Of a stretch of DNA of 64,000 bases, positions 11,529 to 22,499 are shown in pieces. A program made the translations under genes and the position numbers. The notes beneath the pieces were generated by a model that saw only the letters and a list, made by a program, of their open reading frames with translations, was not told the origin of the DNA and made no database searches. Each line of letters begins with the position of its first letter. The stretch's first letter is position 1. The stretch is from Euptelea pleiosperma (taxonomy: Eukaryota; Streptophyta; Magnoliopsida; Ranunculales; Eupteleaceae), in contig CM068553.1 in the NCBI GenBank assembly GCA_035048495.1, positions 937,259 through 1,001,258 on the forward strand, in the 5' to 3' direction.

Positions 11529-12388
11529 TCGAAGACTCCAATCTTTCTTTTCCAAAAGAAAAGAGTTCTAATTATAGGAGGGTATAGTTCGCTTCCCCTT
11601 TGCATGAGCAATGTGTCAGATGGTTCACTTGGCACACTACTGATGTGTCGATATCCACATGTCGGATGGCGTCTATAGCACATTATTGTTGATTCCTTAG
11701 AGGTTATAGTTGTTTTTCCCTTCATGAATTCAAGTAGGTAGGTCATATCATATCCCTAGGCGTGGGGTGTCAACACCTTCCCGGATAGGTCTTGCCGACT
11801 TCCTAGAGGAATGCTACTCAGAGGTTGGGTCTCCCTAACAAATCGAGCTTTACAAGATAACTAAGGGCCAAATCTACATAGAGGGACCTAATGTGCTTAG
11901 TATGAGAAAGGAGCTCGGATTACGTATCTCAAGGTGACACGTGAAGGACCATTATAGTGTCCATATTTTTGGCAAACAATGGATTCATAGTCCATGGAAA
12001 AACCCGGTTACTATCACATTAATTTTTAGTACGTAGGTCCACCAAGGCATTGGATGACCTGAAAAAAGTGTGCCACCTGGCATTTTTGGAAGGGTAGACC
12101 AAAGTTTGCTCAAATTTTTTTCTCTGCACTGCTCAATTGTAATAGTTCAAGCAAAACTGCACCCTCCTTAATTAAGAGGGAAGAGGATAATGATTGGATT
12201 GACATCTAACTAGGTCCAACCAGAATTTCAAAAAATATCGATTTGGTTCATGTTGAATTAGAAGTTTGAAGAGAACCGACAGTTTTTTTCAAACCAGTGG
12301 TTGATCATCAAACCAATCGAACCACCGAACAGTTCGAAACATGGATCCTATTCGATCCTAAAATATGGGGATTTTGTCTATGGTCCAA
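10061..12388. other. Intergenic, probable decayed retroelement sequence
   Basis: A short motif recurs as a direct repeat: GTGCTTCGCATGAAAAAGAA near 10358 and GTGCTTAGTATGAGAAAGGA near 11894, each followed by GGATTAC, ATCTC and GGT(A/G)ACAC. The 1.5 kb between looks like non-coding retroelement sequence (codon-poor, moderately GC-rich), but no reverse transcriptase, primer site or clean LTR was found. 10440-10510 is a solo left end of family D. A long AG microsatellite lies at 11435-11524. Confidence 0.3.
11435..11524. repeat. (AG)45 microsatellite
   Basis: An uninterrupted run of about 45 AG dinucleotides. It produces artefactual Arg-Glu and Ser-Leu reading frames on the two strands, which are not genes. 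Confidence 0.95.
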
Positions 12389-12860
12389 GAGAATATTTTG
12401 GAAAAGTGAGTATGGTTTCCAAATTTGAGAGGATTTGCTCAACTTCTAGCTAAATCTTCAAAATTTTGTGTTAGATTTCTATGTAAAATAAGAAATAAAT
12501 TCAATTACTTTTATAAAAAAAAAATTCTTTACTCTAAAATCTTAATGAGAATATTTTGGGACAGTGAGTATGGTTTTCAAATTTGACCAAATTTGCTCCA
12601 AAATTCTAACTAAATCTTCATGATTTTGTGTGAGATTTCTATGTAAAATAAGAAATAAATTCAATTGCTTTTATAAAAAAATTCTTTTTTTTGAAATCTT
12701 AATGAGAATATTTTAGGAAAGTGAGTATGGTTTTCAAATTTGACAAGATTTGCTCCAAAATTTTAACTAAATCTTCAAGATTTTGTATTAGAGTTCTGCG
12801 CAAAATAAGAAACAAATTTAATAACCTCTATGAAAAAAAAGTCTTTATTCTTAAATCTTA
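12389..12860. repeat. Three tandem copies of a ~158-bp unit
   Basis: Copies start at 12389, 12547 and 12704 with GAGAATATTTT and share AGTGAGTATGGTTTTCAAAT and AAAATAAGAAATAAATTCAA. Spacing is 158 then 157 bases. Copies 2 and 3 look most alike at the 5' part, copies 1 and 2 at the 3' part. Confidence 0.9.
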
Positions 12861-13231
12861 GGGGGTGTTTGGATTGCCATTTTTCTTAAAAAAGTTGTTT
12901 GGAATATCATTAATGCAAAATATTTTTATCTTTTCTTAGTGGGCCACGCCACTATAATATCTTTATTTTTTGGAGGGGAACTTCTACCAAAAACTGTTTC
13001 TTTGTTTATTATTTTTATCAAGCTAGCAAGATTTAAAAAAGTCTTTTTTTACCTAAACATCTTTCAGTTTTTTTTTATAAAAGACTTTTTAGCTTAAAAA
13101 TATATTTTTATGGAATAAATATTTTTTTTAAAATGGTCATCCAAACAAAACAATCTATTATTCTGGAAAAAGTATTTTGTGAAAAAAAAAAAGACTTTTC
13201 CAAGTCTAAAAATGGCGATCCAAACATTCCC
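12861..13231. mobile_element. Harbinger/Tourist-type MITE
   Basis: Termini GGGGGTGTTTGGATTGCC and GGCGATCCAAACATTCCC form an inverted repeat. It is flanked on both sides by TTA (12858-12860 and 13232-13234), the target typical of PIF/Harbinger elements. The interior is AT-rich with no coding frame. It abuts the last copy of the tandem array exactly. Confidence 0.8.
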
Positions 13232-13574
13232 TTATTTCATAGATTTTTAATAAACACAAGTCGGTCAGACCACTCATATAGAAATATGGTCCGCCCATGG
13301 TCCGACCAAATTGTCAAAATTTCGGTTTGATCATGGGTTCGGTTTTTAAAACATTGGTTTTTATCGTTAATTTTGGTGTTGCCAGAGAAGAATAGAAAAA
13401 TACATATTCAAACAAGATGAAAGAATGTGCGCGGTTTGACCGGTCTACATAGAACTTAAGCCACGTCAATATTAGATCCCATTAAAATGGCTAAGGCTAA
13501 GTTTGTGGCGGTCTTCGAGGTACGAACTTACAAACTACATAAAACCTACCTACCGTCATCTTGAGAACGATAAT

Positions 13575-13985
13575 GACGGACCACAGTTTGAGCCACGTGG
13601 CATGTTCTTAGAGACTACTGACCGTATGAATGTTTGGCCCATCCGTAGACTTACAGACTAAAATCAGTCTGATTAGTGATTTCTAACCGTTGATACAGTC
13701 AGTAGTCTCTAAAAGTTTGCCACGTAGCTCATACTGTGGTTCTCTTTTCTCTCTCTAGAGTTGGCCCACCAAGAGGTAGACCAAAAAGCAGCTTGATCAG
13801 TTATTTCAAACCTTTGATCTTTATACTCCAAATAATGGTCAATAACAACCATTGAAAACGGAACGGTTAGAAACCACTGATCAGACTAATTTTTTATCTA
13901 TATGTCTATATAAGGTTGGGGCAAACATCCACAAGGTCAAAAATCTCTAAAAATGTGCCACGTGGCTCATATTGTGGGCTGTAAG
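13575..13985. repeat. Core A copies in the IQD upstream region
   Basis: A shortened copy (13575-13735) has both G-box ends but lacks much of the centre. A second, nearly full copy (about 13765-13980) ends in CACGTG at 13959-13964, some 450 bases upstream of the IQD start codon. Outer transposon ends were not clear. Confidence 0.6.
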
Positions 13986-14410
13986 TAATTTTACTGACCG
14001 GTACCTATCAGCAAAGTTACTCTCTCTCTCTCTCTCGTCCTTTGGCTGCTCCCCAACACGTGACGCCATGAGCGGTCGTCAGTTGTTTCTAAGCGAAAAA
14101 GAAAAGCTTACCCAAAAAGCCCAACTACTAAAGCTCTTAGGGTTCCTTTCCCAACGGCAACGTGCACAGTGCACACACACCTCTCTCTTTGCTTTCAACG
14201 TTCTCGAGACGACGCTCTGACACCTCCATTAGTGTTTCCAGGAAACCCAAAAACACCCACCTAAGAGATATATTGAAGCTCGTACTCTCAGAGTTGCACG
14301 GATAAAACGTTGCAGGTCCTGTTCCCCACTTCTCCTCTCGCTCTTTCTCTCTCTCTCCTCTCTTTTGGTGGGTTTGCTGTGTAAATGCAGCTAAGTTTTC
14401 TTCTCTATCC

Positions 14411-16348
14411 ATGGGGAAGAAAGGAGGAACCTCTTGGTTGACTGCAGTGAAAAGGGCTTTCAGGTCTCCTACCAAGGAGAACGAGAAGAGTATCAATACC
14501 AGAAGGAGAGAAGAACATGAACAAGAAGAAGAAGAAAAGGTGAGATCTTTTTATGTTTGATGATTAATTTCTCTTTAAATGGGTAGTAGATCACTATAAT
14601 GGAATTTGTTTCTTGGTTTATGTAGAAGAGGGAGAAACGAAGATGGATCTTTCGGAAACCTTCGAATCACGAATCGGTGATACATCAACAATGCGAAGCA
14701 AAAACGACCACAACGACGACTACGATGACGAATCCTGTCTCAGGGGCCGCGGCAGCCGAGCAAAGGCACGCCATTGCCGTGGCTGTGGCGACGGCTGCAG
14801 CTGCAGAGGCAGCGGTGGTGACGGCTCAAGCAGCGGCGGAAGTGGTTCGGCTCACCAGGCCTTCTAATTTCGTTAGAGAACACTATGCTGCCGTTGTGAT
14901 TCAAACGTCTTTCAGAGGATATCTGGTAAGTAAAAAACGGAAATTAGATTTGGTTTCCCGATCGTTGTTCTAGTCTTCTAGTTCTAATGGGTTGATTTCA
15001 TTTGTTTTGTTCTGGTTTTGAAGGCGAGGAGAGCTCTTCGTGCGCTTAAAGGGCTCGTCAAGCTTCAAGCTTTAGTGAGAGGACATAATGTTCGAAAACA
15101 AGCGAAGATGACTCTTCGATGCATGCAAGCTCTGGTTCGAGTGCAAGTTCGGGTGCGAGATGAACGTATGAGGCTATCGCAGGATGGGAGTCGAAAGTCA
15201 ACCATTAGCGACACCAATAGCTTATGGGAGTCTCGGTATCTTCAGGATATCTCAGAGAGAATATCTATCGTGAGTAGTCTTATTGGATGCTTTTGAGATC
15301 TCTTAGCTTAAACTTCTTCTGTGTTTAATGCCATTTCTTTCGCAGTCAAGAGATGGAAGTAGCGTTGCAGATGATTGGGACGACCGCCCACATACACTTG
15401 AGGAGATCCAAGCCATGCTGCAGGGCAGAAAAGAAGCTGCTTTAAAACGTGAAAAAGCGCTTGCTTATGCATTCTCTCACCAGGTTCATCTTTTTCTTTT
15501 ACTTCCCTCTCTTTATCTTTTCTTTCTTGGATTTTGAACTTATTTCTGCAATTATTTGATATACCCATATCAAGATATGGAGATCTGGTAGAAACCCATC
15601 ATTCGGAAATGAAGAAGAGTTCGAAGAAAGACCGAAATGGCTAGACCGATGGATGGCGACGAAGCCATGGGAGAGCAGGGGGAGAGCTTCGACAGATCAA
15701 AGAGACCAAATTAAAACTGTCGAAATAGACACCTCTCGACCTTATTCTTACTCAGCAAATAGCATCAGAAGATCACAACAGCAACACCATCAACAACAAC
15801 AACCCATTTTACATTCTGTTGCTTCTCCTCTTCACAGAGCTCACCACCATCACCAACATCTCTCCGTCACGCCCTCTCCATCCAAAACAAGGCCTCTGCA
15901 AGTACGTTCGGCGAGCCCTCGTTGCCTAAGAGAAGAGAGAAACAACTACCCAACAGCTCACACGCCGAGCGTCTCTTATTACTACAATGGCGATCATCGT
16001 GGTGATTCTGGACCGGCTGCAATGCCAGTACCGAATTACATGGCGGCAACCGAGTCGGCCAAAGCTCGGATTCGGTCACAAAGCGCACCGAGGCAGAGGC
16101 CGGCGACCCCGGAGAGAGAAAGAGTCAGCTCGGCGAAGAAACGCCTCTCCTTCCCTGTTCCTGACACTTATTGTGGTGTTGGAGGTGGTGAGTTTGGACA
16201 AAACTTGAGGAATTCAAGCTTTAAGAGCGTTAATGGAGGCCATCTTGGAATGGAGCAACAGTCGAACTTGTCCTCTTGTTATACGGACAGCCTTGGTGGT
16301 GAAATCTCTCCTTCTTCAACGAGTGATCGGAGGAGGTGGTTGAGATGA
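14411..16348 (+). CDS. IQ67-domain calmodulin-binding protein (IQD16/17/18-like)
   Basis: Five exons give 528 residues: 14411-14539, 14626-14925, 15024-15269, 15346-15483 and 15575-16348, all phase 0. The start follows from the conserved N-terminus [20 protein letters not shown]. The IQ67 domain begins at about residue 128 ([20 protein letters not shown]) and contains IQ repeats [16 protein letters not shown] and [12 protein letters not shown]. The intron between residues 143 and 144 falls after the 16th codon of the domain, the diagnostic IQD position. A DUF4005-like tail follows ([20 protein letters not shown], 423-442). IQD proteins bind calmodulin and link calcium signals to microtubules and membranes. 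Low-complexity Thr and Ala runs occupy residues 70-115, and Gln/His runs lie near 340-365. An upstream CT-rich tract and CACGTG (14057-14062) may belong to the promoter. Confidence 0.93.
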
Positions 16349-16607
16349 GTAAAAAAGTGAAAAATGGGTGATGGGGATGTTGACGATGATGTATTAGAGC
16401 ACTTGCTTAGATTTTTGATTTTTTGAATGATAGACTTAGAGAGAAGCCATAATTGGTATCTACTGAGCACTTGCTAGATTTTCATTTTCTGAAACTAAAC
16501 CACAGCAATGTTTTCTCCCAATCTTTTTCTACCAGATAGCTTTTGAGTCTTTGACTGCCTTGTATATTCGTTTTGTTTTATTTCCCCCTTTACCCTTTAA
16601 GATCCAA

Positions 16608-16608
<1 letters not shown>

Positions 16609-16638
<30 letters not shown>

Positions 16639-16646
16639 CTTCTTCT
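16609..16646 (+). repeat. (CTT)n microsatellite in the IQD 3' region
   Basis: About twelve CTT units, roughly 260 bases after the stop codon, probably in or just past the 3' untranslated region. Confidence 0.9.
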
Positions 16647-16649
16647 TTT

Positions 16650-18160
16650 TAATTATAATCAAGCAGCTTGCTAGATACCTTACAGTAGGAATGAGATTCT
16701 TGTTCGTCCATGGCGCGTCAGCGTTCAAAATCAATACCCCAGCTCTTCCCGGGATGATTTTGCCACTCTCCCAAAACCTGTGTTATGCTCTCTTAAAGAC
16801 CGGCACTGCTCAAAGTTCATACCCCAGCCGGAGGAGGTTCCCATTTGCATGGAATAAGAATTTGGTTGTATGAGAATTTCTTCGGCACACGGTTTTCAAT
16901 GGTCGGACAAGACCTTAGATTTTGATTCCTCACCGGGTACCCGTAAAAACAATCAAGGCAAATAGATTCAAGAGAAAAGAGAATTGCAAGTATGTTAACA
17001 GGAGATCTGATAAAATTAGATTTAATAGATTACACGTTTGCTAGTTTGCTAATGACCCATAGAGTATGAGTATCATGGCAAATTTTAAGGATCGCACTTC
17101 TCATTTCATTCTTTTTCTTCAAATCCAATATCTTTTTTGCACCATTTCACGTGCTTATACTTTCCTTCATTCCTTGACCATTTAAGTACCCTTCTATAAA
17201 TTAATGCCCTCTCTCCGTTGCGAATTCTTTGCATTAATTCATCTCTAACTACCAAAAATTATCTTTTCTACTTTTGTTTAATCTTATGTTTTAGTGCGTA
17301 AGTACTATGTTAATAATCTCTTCATGCATCACTATTTTTATTGATAGCAAGTTATTGCATACTCTCTTTGTTATAATTTTAACTACTCTTCAAAGAGAGA
17401 ACATTGTAAGGAATATTCTTGGCGTGTAGTGTTCTTGAAAGATCAAAATTAATCTCCTTTAGAGAAAATTATTATTCATGTATTTCTTCTGTATACATCA
17501 ATGAATAAAGAAATAAAAAACGAAATAATATTTACAAAATAAAATTGCTTGAATACTCATTTACACAAAATAGAAGTTTTCTTCTTGACAGAGTAAATTT
17601 CTGCTTTAGATGAAATAGGCTTGTCAACTTCTATATTTGGTAGCTTGCGAATTGAAGATTCCTTATGTAGAGAATTACATTGAAAGGAAAGCTGTCCGTA
17701 ATGAAAATTTACTTTTGAGGAAGATCTTGTAAAAAGAAAAATAACAGTTTTTATCTTTGAGAATTCCACTCACTTTGGTAAGTTGACCAAATGCTAAATA
17801 TTTGAAAGATTTAATAAGAGGATTTTGACTAACTATTATGGCAGGAGTAGGAACCCCCACACTAGTGGATTTTTTTAAAATATATGTACACACTTTTTGA
17901 GTTTCATGGGCCATGCAAATGGTGGTTCGGTTCACATGAATTAAGTCCATATGATTTTAGGCTTGGGCTCCACCTTGGTTTGTACACGTCTTAACATTCT
18001 TTACTCTTATACCTTTACCGTTGTGTCACTAACTCTAAGATTTTACTTATTAAACTCTCAACATTTCAAGTGGCAAGAGAAATCTTTTAAGTTGTCTAAT
18101 TTCTTAAAACAACCACATAGTTATCAAAGAAATCTACTAGATACATACATACTAAGGAGA
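16650..18160. other. Intergenic, nothing recognised
   Basis: AT-rich sequence without a recognisable gene, repeat terminus or palindrome. Short frames on both strands carry no domain. Confidence 0.4.
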
Positions 18161-18963
18161 TATAAAGCACGATCCACCCCCCACCCCCCTATCCACCTCT
18201 TGGTGGACCTACACACAAAAAATCAGCTTAGTTGGTGATTTCTAGCTGTTGGATTTTCGCAAAAAATCGTCCTAATTAGTTATTAAAAACTTTTCAATCT
18301 TGTACCCCAAATAATGCTCAAATTCCCACAGTTAAAATCTACCTGAAAATGACTCCAATCAAACGCTTAGAAATCAGTAATCATGTTGATTTTTGGTTTG
18401 TAGGATCACCTAGGGATTGGCCAAACATCCATACAGTTAGTGTCCTCTAAAAAAGTGTCGCGTGGCTCGTACTGTGCGTGACGCTCACTGACCGCCAATA
18501 AAGTAAGTTTTACTAATCATTGACGAATAAAACTTGCTAGACCACCGGTCAATGACCGTCACCCACAGTATGAGTCACGTGGCACATACATTTTTAGAGG
18601 GAAATAGCCGTATGGATATTTGGCCAATCCCTAAGTGGACCTACAAACCAAAATCAAGCTGATTAGTGATTTGTAAGTGTTGGATTGGTGTCATTTTCAT
18701 GGATTGCTATTAACCATGGGAATTTGACCATTATTTGGGGTACAAGATCGAAAGGTTTGAAATCACTAATCAGGCCGATTTTCAGTTTGGAAGTCCTCCT
18801 TGCGATTGGCCAAACATACATACGGTCAGCATTCTCTTAAAATGTGCCATGTGGCTCACATTGTGGACAGTCACGGTTTCCCTGACCGTCGCTGGTAAGG
18901 CAAGTGTTACTCTTCTAAGAGTATGCCATGTGTAAGGTGCCAAGTGGCGTCCCGTCCCCCTGG
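18161..18963. repeat. Composite of core B and two core A copies, ending like a Helitron
   Basis: 18178-18255 is a core B left arm joined to a core A missing its left end (18260-18480). A second full core A (18560-18880) lies between TAAAACTTGCTAGACCACC and GGTAAGGCAAGTGTTACTC, an A2-like end pair. The stretch 18916-18963 repeats the module GCCATGTGTAAGGTGCC, has a weak GCCA/TGGC stem and ends CCCTGG followed by T. That matches the 3' end of the Helitron-like element at 2669. No Helitron 5' end was found, so only a 3' remnant is proposed. Confidence 0.4.
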
Positions 18964-18997
18964 TCAAAATAAAAAAAGGAAGCCCGGGGGGTGCAAG

Positions 18998-19423
18998 TAG
19001 GGGTGTCAATTTTACCCGATATAACCGGAACCGAATAGGAACCGGAACCGAAAACACCGGTTCCGGTACCACATTTTTGGGAACCGATTAAAAGAACTGG
19101 AACCGGAACCAAACCGGAAACTAATGGTTACGGTTCCGGTACTCTAATATGGAACCGAAACCGATAAGAACCGGAACCGAACCGATAAGAACCGGAACCA
19201 ATATATAAATATAGTGTAAAAATTCTCATATTACCAAGATTGGACCCGTTATACCCGAAATCGGAACCGGAACCGACAAAAACTACATAATCGGTTCCGG
19301 TTCTGGTACCATCACTTTGAGAACCGGAACCGATAAGTACCCGAACCGATAAGAACCGGAACCGTTTGTTCCGGTTCTGGTCACCTTAGGAACCGAACCG
19401 GAACCGACCCGTTGACACCCCTA
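18998..19423. mobile_element. hAT MITE with exact 8-bp target duplication
   Basis: Termini TAGGGGTGTCAA and GTTGACACCCCTA are classical hAT ends. Flanks GGTGCAAG (18990-18997 and 19424-19431) are identical. The 426-bp interior is built mostly of degenerate ACCGGAACCG units in both orientations and codes for nothing. Confidence 0.93.
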
Positions 19424-19639
19424 GGTGCAAGGACAAAACCCACCATTTAATGTACCTCACAAAAATCTAATAACTCGTGGTCAGCGTTATTAAAGAATCA
19501 CAACAATCCAGCTTTCAGCTTTCACAACAATGAAGGATGTATGTGATCATTTGCTTGTGTTGGTTTTTGACCTAGAAAGATCAGCACATCAGATGTGATC
19601 AGTGGCCGAGCCAGGGGGACCCTCAACTTTGAATTTTTG

Positions 19640-20390
19640 CACATTCCTAAGTGGTCCACAGTTTGAGCTATTGCTAGAATCTTTGGTAGCCCACCTTCAA
19701 CTTCAATGTTTGGCCAATCCCTAGGAGGACCACAGTATTAGCCACGTGCAACTCTCTGAGACCACTTGACCGCATGGATATATGGCCCATCCCTAGGTGG
19801 ACATACAAACCAAAAGGGTCGCAATGTACCAAGCTGCAGATTACATCCCCAACGCGTAAGCTAGCACCATTTTTTTACTCACCACTTCCATCTCGGCCCA
19901 CTGACCACATGGATGTTTAGCCCACCCCTTGGTAGACATTCTTACCACAAAAATCAGCTTGTTTTGATAATTTTTAGCCGTTGGTTTTAGTACTCAAAAA
20001 ATGGTTGAATTCGACAGCTAGAATCAAGCCCTAAAAATCACTAAAATCTAATTGCTAGAAATTACCAATCATGGTGATTTTTGGTGTGTATATTCACTAA
20101 TGGGTGGGCTAAACATCCATGCGTCAGTGGCCCAGAATGCTGCAGTGAGTAACAAAAATGGTGTTAGCTTACCCTTACAGCTTGTTGCATCGCCACCCAT
20201 ACCAAAAATGAGCCTCATTAGCGGTTTCTAACCTTTGGATCCTCAAATTATGTTTGAATCCAACGGTTAAAATATTCCCATGAAAAAGAGTCAAATTCAA
20301 CGGTTAGAAATCACTAATCAGGCTGGTTTTTGGTCTGTGGGTCTATCTAGCGATGGGCCAAACATCCATTCGGTCAGTGGTAATAAAAAA
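19640..20390. repeat. Core A fragments around a core B element
   Basis: 19700-19815 is a core A left arm. 19820-20193 is a core B element with inverted ends (GCAATGTACCAAGCTG and CAGCTTGTTGCATCGC) plus inner ends TTTTTTTACTCACC and GTGAGTAACAAAAA, sister to the copy at 1718-2082. 20195-20380 is most of another core A (AATGAGCCTCATTAGCGGTT to AACATCCATTCGGTCAGTG). No gene is seen. Confidence 0.55.
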
Positions 20391-21287
20391 AAGTTGATGG
20401 GCAATTAATGCCCATTTCTACAAGGGGGTAATTCCATCAACTAAAAATGCCATCTGCTTTGACGGAGTTGGGTGTAACATTTATAAGACATTGATCATAT
20501 ATTTTGACCAATTGTAGATCTACCTAGGGTGAGACCTAAGTAGATCCCAGATCCGAATCTAAACCATAATTCATATTGGAAGATCCGGATCTGATCCAAG
20601 TGGAATATGGGTCGATTATTGTTTCCATAAGAATCCAAGTCTCAAACCAAAGATCCGACCCAATCTAAATATACCTAATACCAAGAATCAAATTCGACCC
20701 GAACCCAAATCCGATTAATTTATATGGATTTTTATCTCATTCGGATCCCATCTCAATGATACAAGCATGCTAAATACTGGTTCCAAACGGATCAAATCTC
20801 GGGTCTAACCCGTCCCATTCCATGCCCTAATTGTGGGCTCCATTCCGACTGAATGTGCAGCATTCCTAGTGAAATCAATGGATATATCTTGGTCACTTTT
20901 TTGTGGTATTCCCTACCCAAAAGATGGAATAAGGGGACTTTCATGCACCTCTTTACTATCGTATCTATCACACAATCCATATCCATTTCCAAGACTGAAA
21001 CAATAACAGTTGTAAGTTATAGCAACCTTCTAACCTTCAGACAGATGAGACAAGCTTTCAAAAATCCATAAAATTTGAAGTCCAGATTTAAAAGCACGTA
21101 CTGCTCCTTGCGTCTGAGAATTATTTCAGATAGATTTCAACACGCAAGTTCATAAATTACAATGACCTTTAATTACAAAAGTCTTTGAAGAAATTTTTGT
21201 GAAGACCCATTAATTTGCAGGAAATAAATCATCAAAAAGAGAAATTAAAGATTGGCAGAGAACAACGTGAATTAAGAAAGAAAGAAA
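20391..21287. other. Intergenic; probable decayed hAT-like repeat
   Basis: 20515-20835 is rich in GATCC/GGATC words (AGATCCGGATCTGATCC) and begins TAGGGTGAGAC and ends CATGCCCTA, suggesting an old hAT-type repeat without a visible target duplication. The rest up to the BLT stop codon is AT-rich and probably includes that gene's 3' untranslated region. Confidence 0.3.
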
Positions 21288-22256
21288 TCAACCCATAATG
21301 AGATTATCTGTTCGGATGGGGCTCTTCTGTCTCAGTAGAATTCGGAGTTGAGCCTTTTGACACTCGAGCTTGGAACCCAATTGTTTACCTCTCGAGCCGA
21401 TGGCTCGAACTACTCTCGGAAACTCGACGAACCCTTTAATTCCTCTCTTTATATGAGGATTCTCTGCCTCTGGTGATGTTCTTCGCTTACTTATTACAGT
21501 CGAACGAACAACACCATTGCTATTACCATTAGTAAGAATTCCCAACGTATCCTCCTCATGATGCTTCTGCTCCACCTTCAATGGTGATGTCTCAGCTTGA
21601 ACCCCTTTTGAGAATTCCAACTCTGAAAGCTTTTCTTCGAACAAAATCTTCGCTTCCGTGAGTTTCATCTGAACCCTCTCTTCCCTCAATACCTCAGCCA
21701 TTCTCAACATCTTTCTCTCTTCTTCCATCTCTCTCCTCATCCGATCGATTTCCGCTTTATCTGATGAAATCTCCTTCGCAAGCTCTTCGCAAAGACGCTC
21801 GATTGCTTCTCTTCCTTTCCTCTCTTCTGAAAGTTCTTTTGCTAGTTTCTTATTGACTGACTCGACCTTCTTACGAACCTTGCGTTCGAGTTCAAGTTCG
21901 GCCTTCAATTCTGTGATCTGGGCACGAGCGATATCGAGGTCGGAGTCCATGATGGATGGGAAGAAGGTGAGATCCCAAAGAGATGCAGCGATCTTGCGAG
22001 CGGAGATAGGGAGATGGAGACGGTGATGATGGAGATGGAGATGTGAGTGATTGTGATGGTGGTGTTGGTGTTGGTGTGGTTGAGAATAATAAAATGGATT
22101 ATCGTACAGCTTCCAGGTTGGGTAAGTGGTGGTGGTGATGGGTTCTGTGATGGTTTGAATTCTGAATTGGTCTGGGTCAGTTATCATCACCATCATCTCC
22201 TCCATCTCTCTCTCTTTTTCTTGCTTTTGCTGCTTTTTCTCTGGTTTCCCTTTCAA
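21288..22256 (-). CDS. BLT: BRANCHLESS TRICHOME-like coiled-coil protein
   Basis: A single exon encodes 322 residues. A His-rich tract lies at about 61-81 and a long charged coiled coil at about 105-216 (heptad-like LELERKVRKKVESVNKKLAK). The C-terminal signature NPHIKRGIKGFVEFPRVVRA (266-285), followed by LECQKAQLRILLRQK (297-311), is shared by Arabidopsis BLT and relatives. BLT controls trichome branching and cell shape, reportedly with STICHEL and the actin/microtubule system. The family also includes longer homologues, so orthology is likely but not proven. The first Met was chosen; Met18 or Met21 could also serve. Nothing looks broken. Confidence 0.85.
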   Translation of the reverse strand: MKGKPEKKQQKQEKEREMEEMMVMITDPDQFRIQTITEPITTTTYPTWKLYDNPFYYSQPHQHQHHHHNHSHLHLHHHRLHLPISARKIAASLWDLTFFPSIMDSDLDIARAQITELKAELELERKVRKKVESVNKKLAKELSEERKGREAIERLCEELAKEISSDKAEIDRMRREMEEERKMLRMAEVLREERVQMKLTEAKILFEEKLSELEFSKGVQAETSPLKVEQKHHEEDTLGILTNGNSNGVVRSTVISKRRTSPEAENPHIKRGIKGFVEFPRVVRAIGSRGKQLGSKLECQKAQLRILLRQKSPIRTDNLIMG

Positions 22257-22499
22257 GAAAGCAAGAGAGGTTGGCCCATCTCTCCAACCATTTGCTTCTA
22301 TCGATTGTAAAGGGAGGAGAAGTCACATGTGCTTCCTCACACCGTAATTAAAACAAGGTGGTGGTGGTGGTCGAACTCGTCCTTTGATCGGTCCACGTCT
22401 CTCCTTTCTTTCTTACCCATTTACCAGTTTTCTTTACTTATATCCTCTCAACCGGCCACGAGGCCAGTTGCCCAGTTCTTCAAATAAATTAAAAAAAAA

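Noticed and set aside
11369..11746. Reading frames rich in Arg-Glu and Ser-Leu on both strands
   Set aside because: They are translations of the AG microsatellite at 11435-11524, not proteins.
10365..11940. Direct repeats suggesting a complete LTR retrotransposon
   Set aside because: The shared words cover only about 50 bases; no TG...CA ends, primer site or coding region were found. Kept only as possible decayed retroelement sequence.
14137..14496. 119-residue minus-strand frame over the IQD start
   Set aside because: Antisense shadow of the IQD first exon and CT-rich leader; no domain.
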